From: Struthio camelus
Taxonomy: Eukaryota; Chordata; Aves; Struthioniformes; Struthionidae
Assembly: GCF_040807025.1 (NCBI RefSeq)
Contig: NW_027182577.1
Coordinates: forward strand, 1 to 64,000
DNA: 64,000 nucleotides
Reading direction: 5' to 3'
The notes beneath the pieces are model-generated. The model saw only the letters and a list, made by a program, of their open reading frames with translations, searched no databases and was not told the origin of the DNA. Numbering within the stretch: the stretch's first letter is position 1; each line of letters starts with the position of its first letter. The translations under genes and the position numbers were made by a program. Positions 46,870-58,565 of the stretch are shown in pieces.

Positions 46870-49800
46870 CTGCCTTTCCGAGTTGGTGTGAGCCTTTCCT
46901 TGGTGGGGTGTGAAAGTGCAAGGGGCAGCAGGGCAGCTTCCGAGGGGCTGGGAAGCAAGGGGAGTGGGGCAGCCCCTCTCCTGGGCAGCTCTCGCCCGGG
47001 CCATGCCCTAGCAGGTGACTTTGGGGACTGCCCTGCCAGAGGAGAGGTGAGGGAAAGGTTTTGCGGGGGGAGAGCGTGTGTGACTCAGCCGCCTGAATCC
47101 TGACAAGCTCTTGCATGGGCACCGAGTCTTTGGTGCACCATGTCCCCGCCTGAAACGCGGGGAGCGCTCTCTCTCCTCCAGGCAGGCCCTGGGGGGGGGT
47201 GGCAGCCGCTCCTTGGCATGGCCCAGAGCCAGCTCCCTCAGTGCGAAGGCTGAATGGACCCAGAGGCTGGCCACGCCCCCCCCAGCCAGACCCGGGCCCC
47301 TCTGGGGCCGAGGTAGGACACGGGAATGCAAGAGCTCCCACCGGCACTCCCGCCAGGCCATTCGCTTCCTCGCCAAGCAGTGGAGTGGCTTGAGGGGAAA
47401 GCAGAGGGGCGGTTACCGCGAGGCTGGCCACGCGTGCGCGGGCCAGGGTAGGGCCAAAGAGGCGTTGGCTGCGAGCCCTTGCTGGTGGGCGCAGCAAGGC
47501 AGTAGAGGGGCCGAGATGGCGCTTCTGGTGCGAGTTGTCGAGGGGGCAGGGGGTCAAGGTGGGAAAAGCGTGAAAGGGCAGAGGCACTGCTGTTTGGGGG
47601 CTGGACTCGGCGTGGCTGGGCCGCTGCGGGGCCCAAGAGAACTTGGCTACAAGCACTTCTGGGTGGCGGTGGTGGCAAGGGAGTGGATTGGCCAGGATTG
47701 CGTTGCTTGTGTGAGTCACCCTGTCGGCAGGGTGTCAACTTGGGAGAAGAGCAGCAGCGCAGAGGTGCAGGTGTGGTGGGGCAGCTCTAGGCGTTGCGGG
47801 GTCGGCTGAGGGGCCCAAGAGAGTAGGGCTGCGAACGCCTGTTCATCGCTGCGGCAAGCGAGTAGTAGGGCCCGAATGCCTCTTGTCGTGCAAATGCGGC
47901 AGCAGCAGGCGTGGCGTCAGGTTGGGAAGAGAGGGGTGCGTTTATTGTGTGGTCGGCTAGGCATGCCAGGGCCCTGTTGGGTGGAAGGGGCGTTGGCTGC
48001 AATCACTTGTTGATGGTAATGGCAAGTGAGTGGTTTGGCCAAAAATCACCTTTGTGATAAGACTTTGCTAGTAGGCACGGTCTCAGTTTGGGAAAAGAGA
48101 GGAATCAGACCAGTGCTCTTCGCGCAGGCTTGGAGGAGGCATTCAAGTTGCAGCGCAGGGCCCTAGACATATATCTCAGCTGTGAGCAGCATTTGGTGCC
48201 AAAGCCCTCTCACCAGCTTCACCTTTCTTGTTGAATCTGCACGTAGGCCTAGTGCCCCTGAGCGGCCTCCTCTGGCATCCCGCCCTACCCATGACCCAGG
48301 AGCCCATCTGAGCTTAGCCCAGGGCCATCAGTGCTAGCCCAGCAACGCGATAGCACTGCCGGTCTCCGGCTCCACCACAGGCATATCCCTCTCAGGCCAC
48401 GGGCCCCAAGGATTACTCCGGGCTGCAGCATTGGTTGGCTGCCTCTGTGTCCTGTGCTCTGGCACCTGCGCTTTAGACCTGGCTCTTCCTCTGCTCAGGG
48501 GCAAACCACAGAGCTGCTTCACAGCCGCTAGAGCTTGCCAGAGCTTGCCAGGAAAAGCACCTTTTGAACTGGTGCTAGGGAAAGGCCTCTGTAAGAGCCA
48601 GGCCCAGAGTGCAGCCACCCCTCCAGCTTCCCTGCCTCTCCATTTCTTGAAACCCCCCCCCTCCTCCCCTTTTCTGACACCAAGCTTCTCAGCACACGCC
48701 CACGCGCTGCACTGCTGCTTTCCTGCCTCCAGTGGGGAGCCTCGAAGGCGAGGTGGCAAGAACTGCATGTTGACTCTTTCCACAGTTGGTAAGACCAACT
48801 TCGAGCTGTGTCTTGTAGGGCCAGGCTTTTCTGCTAGTCGCCGAGGGGCAAGGACCACCTGCCTCCCAGTCATGTACGTGTCCTGTGCCCCTGGGAATCG
48901 CACCGGCACGACCAATCCAAGGCCAGGCGGGAGGATGCAGGGGTGTCACGCACGCCTGCAAGCATTCGTTAGAGAGCCTTGTAAGAAAGGCACTCGGACG
49001 CCGTACGCTACGGATTAAAATGCTCTCTAACGGAGGTGCCATGAGAAGGAAAAAGGGGAAAGCGTAGAAATCCTACATCTCTTTGGATGCTGGGAACCTT
49101 GAGCTGTTCAGCACTGGACGCGGCGCAGAACGCCTCTGTGCCGAGTTGCACTGGTATTGCCGTCTTTAGTGCTAAGGAAATCCTGCAGAAACGCTGTTCT
49201 TCATTTCTGCTGGCGAGCAAAGGGCTATTTACATGAAAACATGCAGCTTCACGTCAAGAAAAGGACAAGGCCACGCTGGTGGCATCCTGGCCAGGTGCCA
49301 AATGGGTGCTGCCTACAGCCTCCTCTGGGAGCGTTAATCGCCTAAGTTTACCCTGCGGCCAAGCGATGTGTGCAGCACAGCCGGAGCCAGGAAGGCTGCG
49401 TGTGTCAGGGCTCAGCATGAGCCAGTAGTGGCCTGGGGGCGCTGGGGAGCCCGGGGAGACGCCAGGGCTGTCAGGGCAGGGGCCTCGCCCTCCAGGGCCC
49501 ATCCCACCCGCCCCAAGCCGGGGAGAAGGGCAGGTCGGGGCTTGGCAGGGGGGGGGGGCAGCCCTGAGCCCAGGCCATTCAGGCACCTCCATGGTGAGGG
49601 GGGCCAGGCCAAGGCTAGGCCGCACAGTCAGCGCGCAGGTCGGGCTCCGGCTCGGCAGGGCCCGTGGCCCGGGAGGGGCACAGCCTTGGCGGAGCTGGGG
49701 AGCGCCACTGCTACGCCGTTGCTGGGACAGGGACTGATGGCCCCGAGCTGAGCTGAACCGGGGTCCCGCTTCCAGTTTTGGAAGAGAAGTGGGGGGAAGG

Positions 49801-50213
49801 GAACGTGCTTCCCGGGGAAAGAGGGCCAATCTCTCTGCTCCTTCCCTGGCTGTGGCATCTCTGTGCTGGTGACCTAATGAGCCCCCAGAGATGACACAGG
49901 CTGAGGTCACAGTGGGACGCGCTGCATCACAGAGAGGGGCTCCTCTGTCCCGTGGTGGTGTCCGTCCGCACTTCCCTGCGAAGGCCCGGGCGCTGGCCTG
50001 GTGCTGCTCGCTGTGCTCCCCACTGCTGCTCTTTGGAGCCGCTCTGCAGCAAGCAGAGGGGACAGGCGGCAGCAGGGCCACGCCGGGGGCCCCTCTCCGT
50101 CGGGCAGAGGAGCAGGGGCGCCTTGGACAGGAAGGAGTGTGGGGCGAGGAGACGACAAGAGCGTCCTTTTCCCCTGGCTGGAGAGGCGAGCTGAGGGCAA
50201 GGGGACAAGCGAG
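46869..50213. other. Spacer between gene copies 6 and 7
   Basis: It is 3,345 bp long. One extra G lies in the G run ending near 49558, and there is a C to T change at 49720 (C at 7953 in the first spacer). Confidence 0.8.
47401..48096 (+). repeat. Degenerate 174-bp tandem repeat, spacer 6
   Basis: Four units as in spacer 1, with no difference seen. Confidence 0.7.
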
Positions 50214-53200
50214 ATGGAGGGCTGCTGGACCGAGACCATCAGCCCGGAGCAGAGGTCCTTGTTCCCAACGCTCCTGCAGCTCTGCACGGAGGGTAAGGGC
50301 TTGGGGAGCTGCTTCCCGAGGTGCCGCGGCGACTGTTGTCTGTCAGAATAGCTGTGGACCCTGGGCTGTGGGGGTGGCTGCACAGGGCTGGGGGGGGCTG
50401 TCACGAGAGCCGGGCCTGGGAGGAAAAGGGTCCTGTGTGCCAGAGGGCTGGGGTAGGGTGTCCTGCAGCTCCTGTGGGGTTCTCGAGTGCCTGCCAGAAA
50501 TGCCCCCGCTGGGCTCGGAGTAAGGCCGGCAGTCTGCAATCGGGAAAAAGCCCGGCTCCGCAGCCAGGACAATGGCTTCTGGGAGGGTTTGTGTAGGCCT
50601 GCATCTGTCACCGCCGGGGTTAGGAGCTTGCTTGGGGAGAGGTTGTGAGCTGCTTGGCCCGGGGCCTGACGTGTCCTTCCCTTGCTTTCCAGAGATTGTC
50701 GCAATTTGGGACGCTGTGTCCAATTACATCCTGGAACAGCTGATGCGGGACAAGGTGGGCTGGTGTCCTGGTCGCCCCAGCTCTGGAGGGTTTCAGCTGC
50801 CTGGAGAGCCCTGGGTGCCCGGGAGCAAGCCTTCCCCCAGCGCCACGGCAGCACACCACAAGCAGCCCGTGTGCTGCAGAGCAGCTTTCTGGCCAGCCAG
50901 GAGAGAAACCACGTGCACCTCTAGCGTGAGAAAGCGTTTGGCACGTCCCTGGGCTTCTCTCTTCCCTGTGGCCCCAGAGGAAAGACCAAGCAGAGAGACG
51001 GGGCGGCTGTGCCAGGGCTGTTGGAAACCCCTGGAATCTTCTCTAGCCGAGGGACGTTAGCGAACACTTCAGGGAGGGCGAGGACACAATCCGGGCAATG
51101 TGGCTCTTCTCTAAAGGCTTCCAAAGGCTTTTTTTTTTTTTTTTTTTTTTTTTTCCAAAGGCTTCCATTTGTATGTCAGGAGTGGGCAGGGCACAGAGCA
51201 GCGTTCCCACGCTCTGGCAAACATCACGGTTTTTTGGTTTTTTTTTTCCACCACCAGAAGACTTACCGGTGGGCCTTTTTGTCTTTGCTGCGTGCAGGGT
51301 GTCCTGGTAGCGGGGCTCGGGACCTTCTGCACGGTCCGAGAGCCACTGCACCTCGGCAAAGATGACGTGCGGATGGTTCGAAGGCCTCTTTTCCAGCTGG
51401 GCATGGACATGGTCTGGCTGCAGGGGCTCCAGCGCCCCAAAGGGACTCTCCCTGGTGAGACGGCAGTGGCCACCCTCTGCTTCCCCTTGCCACATCACGT
51501 ACGGGGCGGGTTGGGTGCTCCCTGCTCTTTGGAAGGGGCAGGGAGAAGTAGGGATGTCCAGCTTCACCCGCTCCCCCCCACCCCCCAACACACTGCCCCC
51601 CGCCCCCCCCCCCCCTCCCCGAGAGCTCTTTCTGAAAAGGACTTTTTCTGTAGTATTTTGTGCTACAGAATTTTGTGCACACAGTCGGGCTCTCTCCTTT
51701 GAACTGCCCTAGCACCTGACTCCACGCCACTCACATTTCTTGATGGCCCAACAATGCAAAGCTGGCCTGCGGTGGCAGTGACGTTGTTCCTCCTCTGTGT
51801 AGACGACATCAAGATCAAGCCGCTGAACTACCGGCGGTTGTCCCTGGCCACCTCCTTCTCGAGGCACGTGGTGGAAGACTGTGTGGCGGAGACCATCCGC
51901 TTGTTCTCTTCCCACGTGAGGAACAAAGAGAACGTCGCCTTTGCCTTCAGAGACATCGGTGTTCTGACCCGCCAAAAAGACAGCATGCACATGAGGTTTT
52001 ATGCCCACTGCACCCAGCGGCTGGAGGGCACTGCAAGCCTGACTGCGGCCCTCTGCAGTGTAAGTTGCTCAGGTTTTCCAGGCTACTTTGATTTCTCTGG
52101 GAATCCTGAATGGTCTGCTGCCTTTGGGAGCAAGGAGAGAACTGCCTTGGAAGCCTCCCAATGGGTCTGTGTTACATTGCAGAGACTGCGTACGACAGAT
52201 CTGTCCGTCTCCGGCAGACGTGCTGCTCTGGGGACCCGGTCGAGCCCCGTCCACGTGTTCCCGAGGTGAGCGTGTTTCCTTTGCAGCCCTCGGCCAACGG
52301 AGCAGGCAGCTTCCCAGCTGCTGCTCGGGACCGGGCCCCGCCAGGGCGCGACACTCACCATCGAGTTGGGAATAACTCGCACGGCGATCGGTTCCCGCTT
52401 CACTAATGCTCAGCTTGGGCTACACGTGTCTTTGCCTGGAGTGACCGGGAATCGTGACCGCCTTTCTCGTGGCCAGCCTGCCGTCCTTCCCATCAGAGAG
52501 AAGGGACTGCACACAGAGAGGCATTTAGGCTACGCCTTCTGTCTTTTGGGGGAAGAGTGCCAAAAAAAAGCCCCCAAAGAGCTGTGCACGGACACAAAGG
52601 AGGTGGGACGCGAGCAGGTCTCAAAGGGCAGTGAGGAGGATCAGTGTTCGCAAGCTGCAAAGGGGAGACGGTGCCCTTTCTTCAAAGCTGGGTTGTCTTT
52701 TGCTTTCCAGGTTTCAGCTCACTGTGGAAAGCAGCCCGGAGGCCAAGGCTGCCCCCGCCGGCTCCCCACAGGAGAAGGAGCTGGAAGAAGAGCTCGGGGC
52801 TGTCAGGAGCAGCAAAGGTAAGGGAAACGCTCCCTCCTGAGCCGGTTGGGTCCCTGTCCCACGCTGGGTGACAGCAGCCAGGTTAAGATGTGCCCTCCCC
52901 CCCCCGTCCCCTTCCCCGTCCCGTCCTGTCCCCCGTCCCCGTCCCCCCGGCAAGGGGCTGCTCTGAAGAGCTTCCTTGTGCCCTACTTACAGAGCAGCGT
53001 CCTGGCAAGCTGCTGCAGCACCGGGAGGAGCTTTCTCTCCCCACGCTGCCAAACTGCGGGGCAGGCACGAGGGGGCAAGGCGCGGAGAGGAAGCCTCCTG
53101 CCAGGTGAGACCCTTGGGGGAAGGGCTGAGGGGGACACTAGTACCTGCGCAGGGGAGACATCCCCTTTGGCCATGCCGGCCCGGCCCGAGGGACTCGAAA

Positions 53201-55220
53201 AGGCTCCTGACGCGTGTCCCACCAAAGGCGCCCTCTTGCTGCACGGCAAGCACGCGCAGGTTTGCGGGAGAGCCTCACGTTGGCTTCGTTTCCCTCCAGC
53301 GTCCCGATCTTTTGGGGAGCTGAACGCAACTCTTTATTAGCAAACGCCTCCTGCCCTTGTCCTAACGCCTCCTGTGGTGTCTTCTCAGGATCATTCTGAA
53401 CCCGACAGCCCCCATGCTGGGCACCTCCCTGGGGAAGGAGGTTGGCGTTAAATACCTCCCGCATCCTCCCGCCGGACCTCGGCCTGGCCGCGCCGGCGCC
53501 GGCGCCACTGCCAGGAGCGCAGCACAGGTGCGTGAGCGGGCTCTGGGCAGTCCTTGCATCTCACTGACCGCTAGGAAAGCTCAGTCCTATGAGACTCACT
53601 CCGAGAAGGGCCCCCAGTGTGTGCTCACTGGAGCCGTCAGCGGCCTCTCTGGCTGCTACTTTGGGGCGTAGTTAGGCACGACTTTTACAACGGCTTTTTC
53701 AGCCTGCCTTCTGCTGAAAAACCCGCAAAAGAGTGATTGGTGGTGGTGAGGCTGCAGACAAGGGGCAGAAGAGCGGGAGAAGAGCAAAAGCCAACACCCC
53801 CCCACCACCACCACCCACCCAGAATCCCCACCCAAACAGACAAGACTAATACTGTTGCCTTTCCACGGCGCCCCAGGAAACAGCCTGCCCTCCCACGCAG
53901 AGCTTAGGAAGAGCTGCCCGTGTCTCCCTCTTGCGAGAGAAGCAAAGGCAGGACCAAGCACCGTGGGAGGAACAGCAGGCCGCCCTGGAGAAACACGCCC
54001 AGCGTCAGGCCCAGGTACAGGCCGCTGCCTGCCTCCAAGGAGCAGCGCCCAAGCTGGCCCACCCCTTCCTAGGAGGGAGACGGCTGCAGCCAGGTCCCGG
54101 AGCCAGAAGGAGCCAGGTGCCGGAGCCAGGGCAGCTGGGGGGGGGGGGGTGGGTGGGTTGCCTCCCCACTAGGCAAGCTCTGCCTGCGGTGCCTGCCCTC
54201 GAGCCGGAAACCGGCTCTCAGGGGCAGCTGGCTGACGTGCCGGGGGCAGAGCTCCAGGGGCCCAGCTATGGTAGCCCGTTGTAGCAGCTCCTTGTGTAGC
54301 CTGAGTCTGGCTTACAAGGACTAGGTGCCTCCCCTGCGAGTGGGCCAGTGCTATCATCTCCCCCACGCAGCCCTCCATCCTGAAACCATTTCTTCTTCTT
54401 TTCCTTGCAAAACAGATCATGCTGCTGGAGAAGCAAGTCCACCTCGAGCAGCGCCGCTACCCAGACACTGACATGCTGGGGAGGCCCCCCCCAAAGTAAG
54501 CGTGTGGGGGCGTGCAAGCTCAGAGCCAGGGCCAGGGCCAGTCGACGGGCTGTGACCGACCCCCTCCCCCCCTCCCCCCTCCCCCCCCCCAACCTTGAGG
54601 TGCCAGGAGCCCAACTGCCTCAGCTCCGGGGCACATCTTACAACAGCCCCTGGTTTCCTCTCTTCCAACTTGGGTTTGCAGGGCCTGGGGCCAGAAGGGT
54701 CCCGGGAGAGCAGGAGAGGGACTTTGTCACTCCTATTGCAGGCAAGTGTCCCCGCAAGCAAAGCAGAACATGCAGCTTATGACATCATACAAAGTTCTTC
54801 GGGACAGGTGGAAGGAAAGGGTGGAACAAAACCGACAGAGGCTGAAGAAGGAGGAGGCGGCGCGCCGGTAAATACCTCCCAAGCCAGGCGGGTTGCCCCC
54901 TTCCTGCAATGCCCTTCCTGCCATGGCCCTGGGGAAAGAGGGTCTTTTCCAGCCCCACCTCGGGCTTGGAAGCAGCCTTGGAGCCTGGCCTGGGCTCACA
55001 CATCCCGCCCACTCCAGCGCGGTGGAGGGGGGGGTGGGCGTGCACCATAAGATTTCCAGGCACATCTCAAGTGGCGCCACATCTTCCTCCTGACCCGTGC
55101 CCCCCCCCCCCCCCCCCCCCTCCCCGCAGCGCTTTGGTGATGTGCCGCCTCCGGAGCAGAGAGCAGCAGGACAGCATGCTGGGCAGTTACCACAGAAATG
55201 GCTTTTATCCACGGAAATAA
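50214..55220 (+). CDS. CCDC81: CCDC81-like protein, copy 7
   Basis: Exons: 50214-50292, 50693-50754, 51298-51454, 51803-52059, 52183-52265, 52711-52817, 52993-53104, 53389-53527, 53877-54014, 54416-54495, 54742-54867, 55130-55220. Differences from copy 1 are intronic: 13 C instead of 15 in intron 3, a private C to A change at 53804 that adds one CCA unit in intron 8, and 21 C instead of 22 before exon 12. Confidence 0.85.
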
Positions 55221-55221
55221 A
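55216..55221 (+). terminator. AATAAA signal overlapping the stop codon, copy 7
   Basis: Stop TAA at 55218-55220, followed by the GU-rich stretch. Confidence 0.7.
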
Positions 55222-58200
55222 CTGCCTTTCCGAGTTGGTGTGAGCCTTTCCTTGGTGGGGTGTGAAAGTGCAAGGGGCAGCAGGGCAGCTTCCGAGGGGC
55301 TGGGAAGCAAGGGGAGTGGGGCAGCCCCTCTCCTGGGCAGCTCTCGCCCGGGCCATGCCCTAGCAGGTGACTTTGGGGACTGCCCTGCCAGAGGAGAGGT
55401 GAGGGAAAGGTTTTGCGGGGGGAGAGCGTGTGTGACTCAGCCGCCTGAATCCTGACAAGCTCTTGCATGGGCACCGAGTCTTTGGTGCACCATGTCCCCG
55501 CCTGAAACGCGGGGAGCGCTCTCTCTCCTCCAGGCAGGCCCTGGGGGGGGGTGGCAGCCGCTCCTTGGCATGGCCCAGAGCCAGCTCCCTCAGTGCGAAG
55601 GCTGAATGGACCCAGAGGCTGGCCACGCCCCCCCCAGCCAGACCCGGGCCCCTCTGGGGCCGAGGTAGGACACGGGAATGCAAGAGCTCCCACCGGCACT
55701 CCCGCCAGGCCATTCGCTTCCTCGCCAAGCAGTGGAGTGGCTTGAGGGGAAAGCAGAGGGGCGGTTACCGCGAGGCTGGCCACGCGTGCGCGGGCCAGGG
55801 TAGGGCCAAAGAGGCGTTGGCTGCGAGCCCTTGCTGGTGGGCGCAGCAAGGCAGTAGAGGGGCCGAGATGGCGCTTCTGGTGCGAGTTGTCGAGGGGGCA
55901 GGGGGTCAAGGTGGGAAAAGCGTGAAAGGGCAGAGGCACTGCTGTTTGGGGGCTGGACTCGGCGTGGCTGGGCCGCTGCGGGGCCCAAGAGAACTTGGCT
56001 ACAAGCACTTCTGGGTGGCGGTGGTGGCAAGGGAGTGGATTGGCCAGGATTGCGTTGCTTGTGTGAGTCACCCTGTCGGCAGGGTGTCAACTTGGGAGAA
56101 GAGCAGCAGCGCAGAGGTGCAGGTGTGGTGGGGCAGCTCTAGGCGTTGCGGGGTCGGCTGAGGGGCCCAAGAGAGTAGGGCTGCGAACGCCTGTTCATCG
56201 CTGCGGCAAGCGAGTAGTAGGGCCCGAATGCCTCTTGTCGTGCAAATGCGGCAGCAGCAGGCGTGGCGTCAGGTTGGGAAGAGAGGGGTGCGTTTATTGT
56301 GTGGTCGGCTAGGCATGCCAGGGCCCTGTTGGGTGGAAGGGGCGTTGGCTGCAATCACTTGTTGATGGTAATGGCAAGTGAGTGGTTTGGCCAAAAATCA
56401 CCTTTGTGATAAGACTTTGCTAGTAGGCACGGTCTCAGTTTGGGAAAAGAGAGGAATCAGACCAGTGCTCTTCGCGCAGGCTTGGAGGAGGCATTCAAGT
56501 TGCAGCGCAGGGCCCTAGACATATATCTCAGCTGTGAGCAGCATTTGGTGCCAAAGCCCTCTCACCAGCTTCACCTTTCTTGTTGAATCTGCACGTAGGC
56601 CTAGTGCCCCTGAGCGGCCTCCTCTGGCATCCCGCCCTACCCATGACCCAGGAGCCCATCTGAGCTTAGCCCAGGGCCATCAGTGCTAGCCCAGCAACGC
56701 GATAGCACTGCCGGTCTCCGGCTCCACCACAGGCATATCCCTCTCAGGCCACGGGCCCCAAGGATTACTCCGGGCTGCAGCATTGGTTGGCTGCCTCTGT
56801 GTCCTGTGCTCTGGCACCTGCGCTTTAGACCTGGCTCTTCCTCTGCTCAGGGGCAAACCACAGAGCTGCTTCACAGCCGCTAGAGCTTGCCAGAGCTTGC
56901 CAGGAAAAGCACCTTTTGAACTGGTGCTAGGGAAAGGCCTCTGTAAGAGCCAGGCCCAGAGTGCAGCCACCCCTCCAGCTTCCCTGCCTCTCCATTTCTT
57001 GAAACCCCCCCCCTCCTCCCCTTTTCTGACACCAAGCTTCTCAGCACACGCCCACGCGCTGCACTGCTGCTTTCCTGCCTCCAGTGGGGAGCCTCGAAGG
57101 CGAGGTGGCAAGAACTGCATGTTGACTCTTTCCACAGTTGGTAAGACCAACTTCGAGCTGTGTCTTGTAGGGCCAGGCTTTTCTGCTAGTCGCCGAGGGG
57201 CAAGGACCACCTGCCTCCCAGTCATGTACGTGTCCTGTGCCCCTGGGAATCGCACCGGCACGACCAATCCAAGGCCAGGCGGGAGGATGCAGGGGTGTCA
57301 CGCACGCCTGCAAGCATTCGTTAGAGAGCCTTGTAAGAAAGGCACTCGGACGCCGTACGCTACGGATTAAAATGCTCTCTAACGGAGGTGCCATGAGAAG
57401 GAAAAAGGGGAAAGCGTAGAAATCCTACATCTCTTTGGATGCTGGGAACCTTGAGCTGTTCAGCACTGGACGCGGCGCAGAACGCCTCTGTGCCGAGTTG
57501 CACTGGTATTGCCGTCTTTAGTGCTAAGGAAATCCTGCAGAAACGCTGTTCTTCATTTCTGCTGGCGAGCAAAGGGCTATTTACATGAAAACATGCAGCT
57601 TCACGTCAAGAAAAGGACAAGGCCACGCTGGTGGCATCCTGGCCAGGTGCCAAATGGGTGCTGCCTACAGCCTCCTCTGGGAGCGTTAATCGCCTAAGTT
57701 TACCCTGCGGCCAAGCGATGTGTGCAGCACAGCCGGAGCCAGGAAGGCTGCGTGTGTCAGGGCTCAGCATGAGCCAGTAGTGGCCTGGGGGCGCTGGGGA
57801 GCCCGGGGAGACGCCAGGGCTGTCAGGGCAGGGGCCTCGCCCTCCAGGGCCCATCCCACCCGCCCCAAGCCGGGGAGAAGGGCAGGTCGGGGCTTGGCAG
57901 GGGGGGGGGGCAGCCCTGAGCCCAGGCCATTCAGGCACCTCCATGGTGAGGGGGGCCAGGCCAAGGCTAGGCCGCACAGTCAGCGCGCAGGTCGGGCTCC
58001 GGCTCGGCAGGGCCCGTGGCCCGGGAGGGGCACAGCCTTGGCGGAGCTGGGGAGCGCCACTGCTACGCCGTCGCTGGGACAGGGACTGATGGCCCCGAGC
58101 TGAGCTGAACCGGGGTCCCGCTTCCAGTTTTGGAAGAGAAGTGGGGGGAAGGGAACGTGCTTCCCGGGGAAAGAGGGCCAATCTCTCTGCTCCTTCCCTG

Positions 58201-58565
58201 GCTGTGGCATCTCTGTGCTGGTGACCTAATGAGCCCCCAGAGATGACACAGGCTGAGGTCACAGTGGGACGCGCTGCATCACAGAGAGGGGCTCCTCTGT
58301 CCCGTGGTGGTGTCCGTCCGCACTTCCCTGCGAAGGCCCGGGCGCTGGCCTGGTGCTGCTCGCTGTGCTCCCCACTGCTGCTCTTTGGAGCCGCTCTGCA
58401 GCAAGCAGAGGGGACAGGCGGCAGCAGGGCCACGCCGGGGGCCCCTCTCCGTCGGGCAGAGGAGCAGGGGCGCCTTGGACAGGAAGGAGTGTGGGGCGAG
58501 GAGACGACAAGAGCGTCCTTTTCCCCTGGCTGGAGAGGCGAGCTGAGGGCAAGGGGACAAGCGAG
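55221..58565. other. Spacer between gene copies 7 and 8
   Basis: It is 3,345 bp long. It shares the extra G (run near 57901-57910) with the previous spacer but has C, not T, at the position changed there. Confidence 0.8.
55753..56448 (+). repeat. Degenerate 174-bp tandem repeat, spacer 7
   Basis: Four units as in spacer 1, with no difference seen. The eighth spacer ends before reaching this element. Confidence 0.7.
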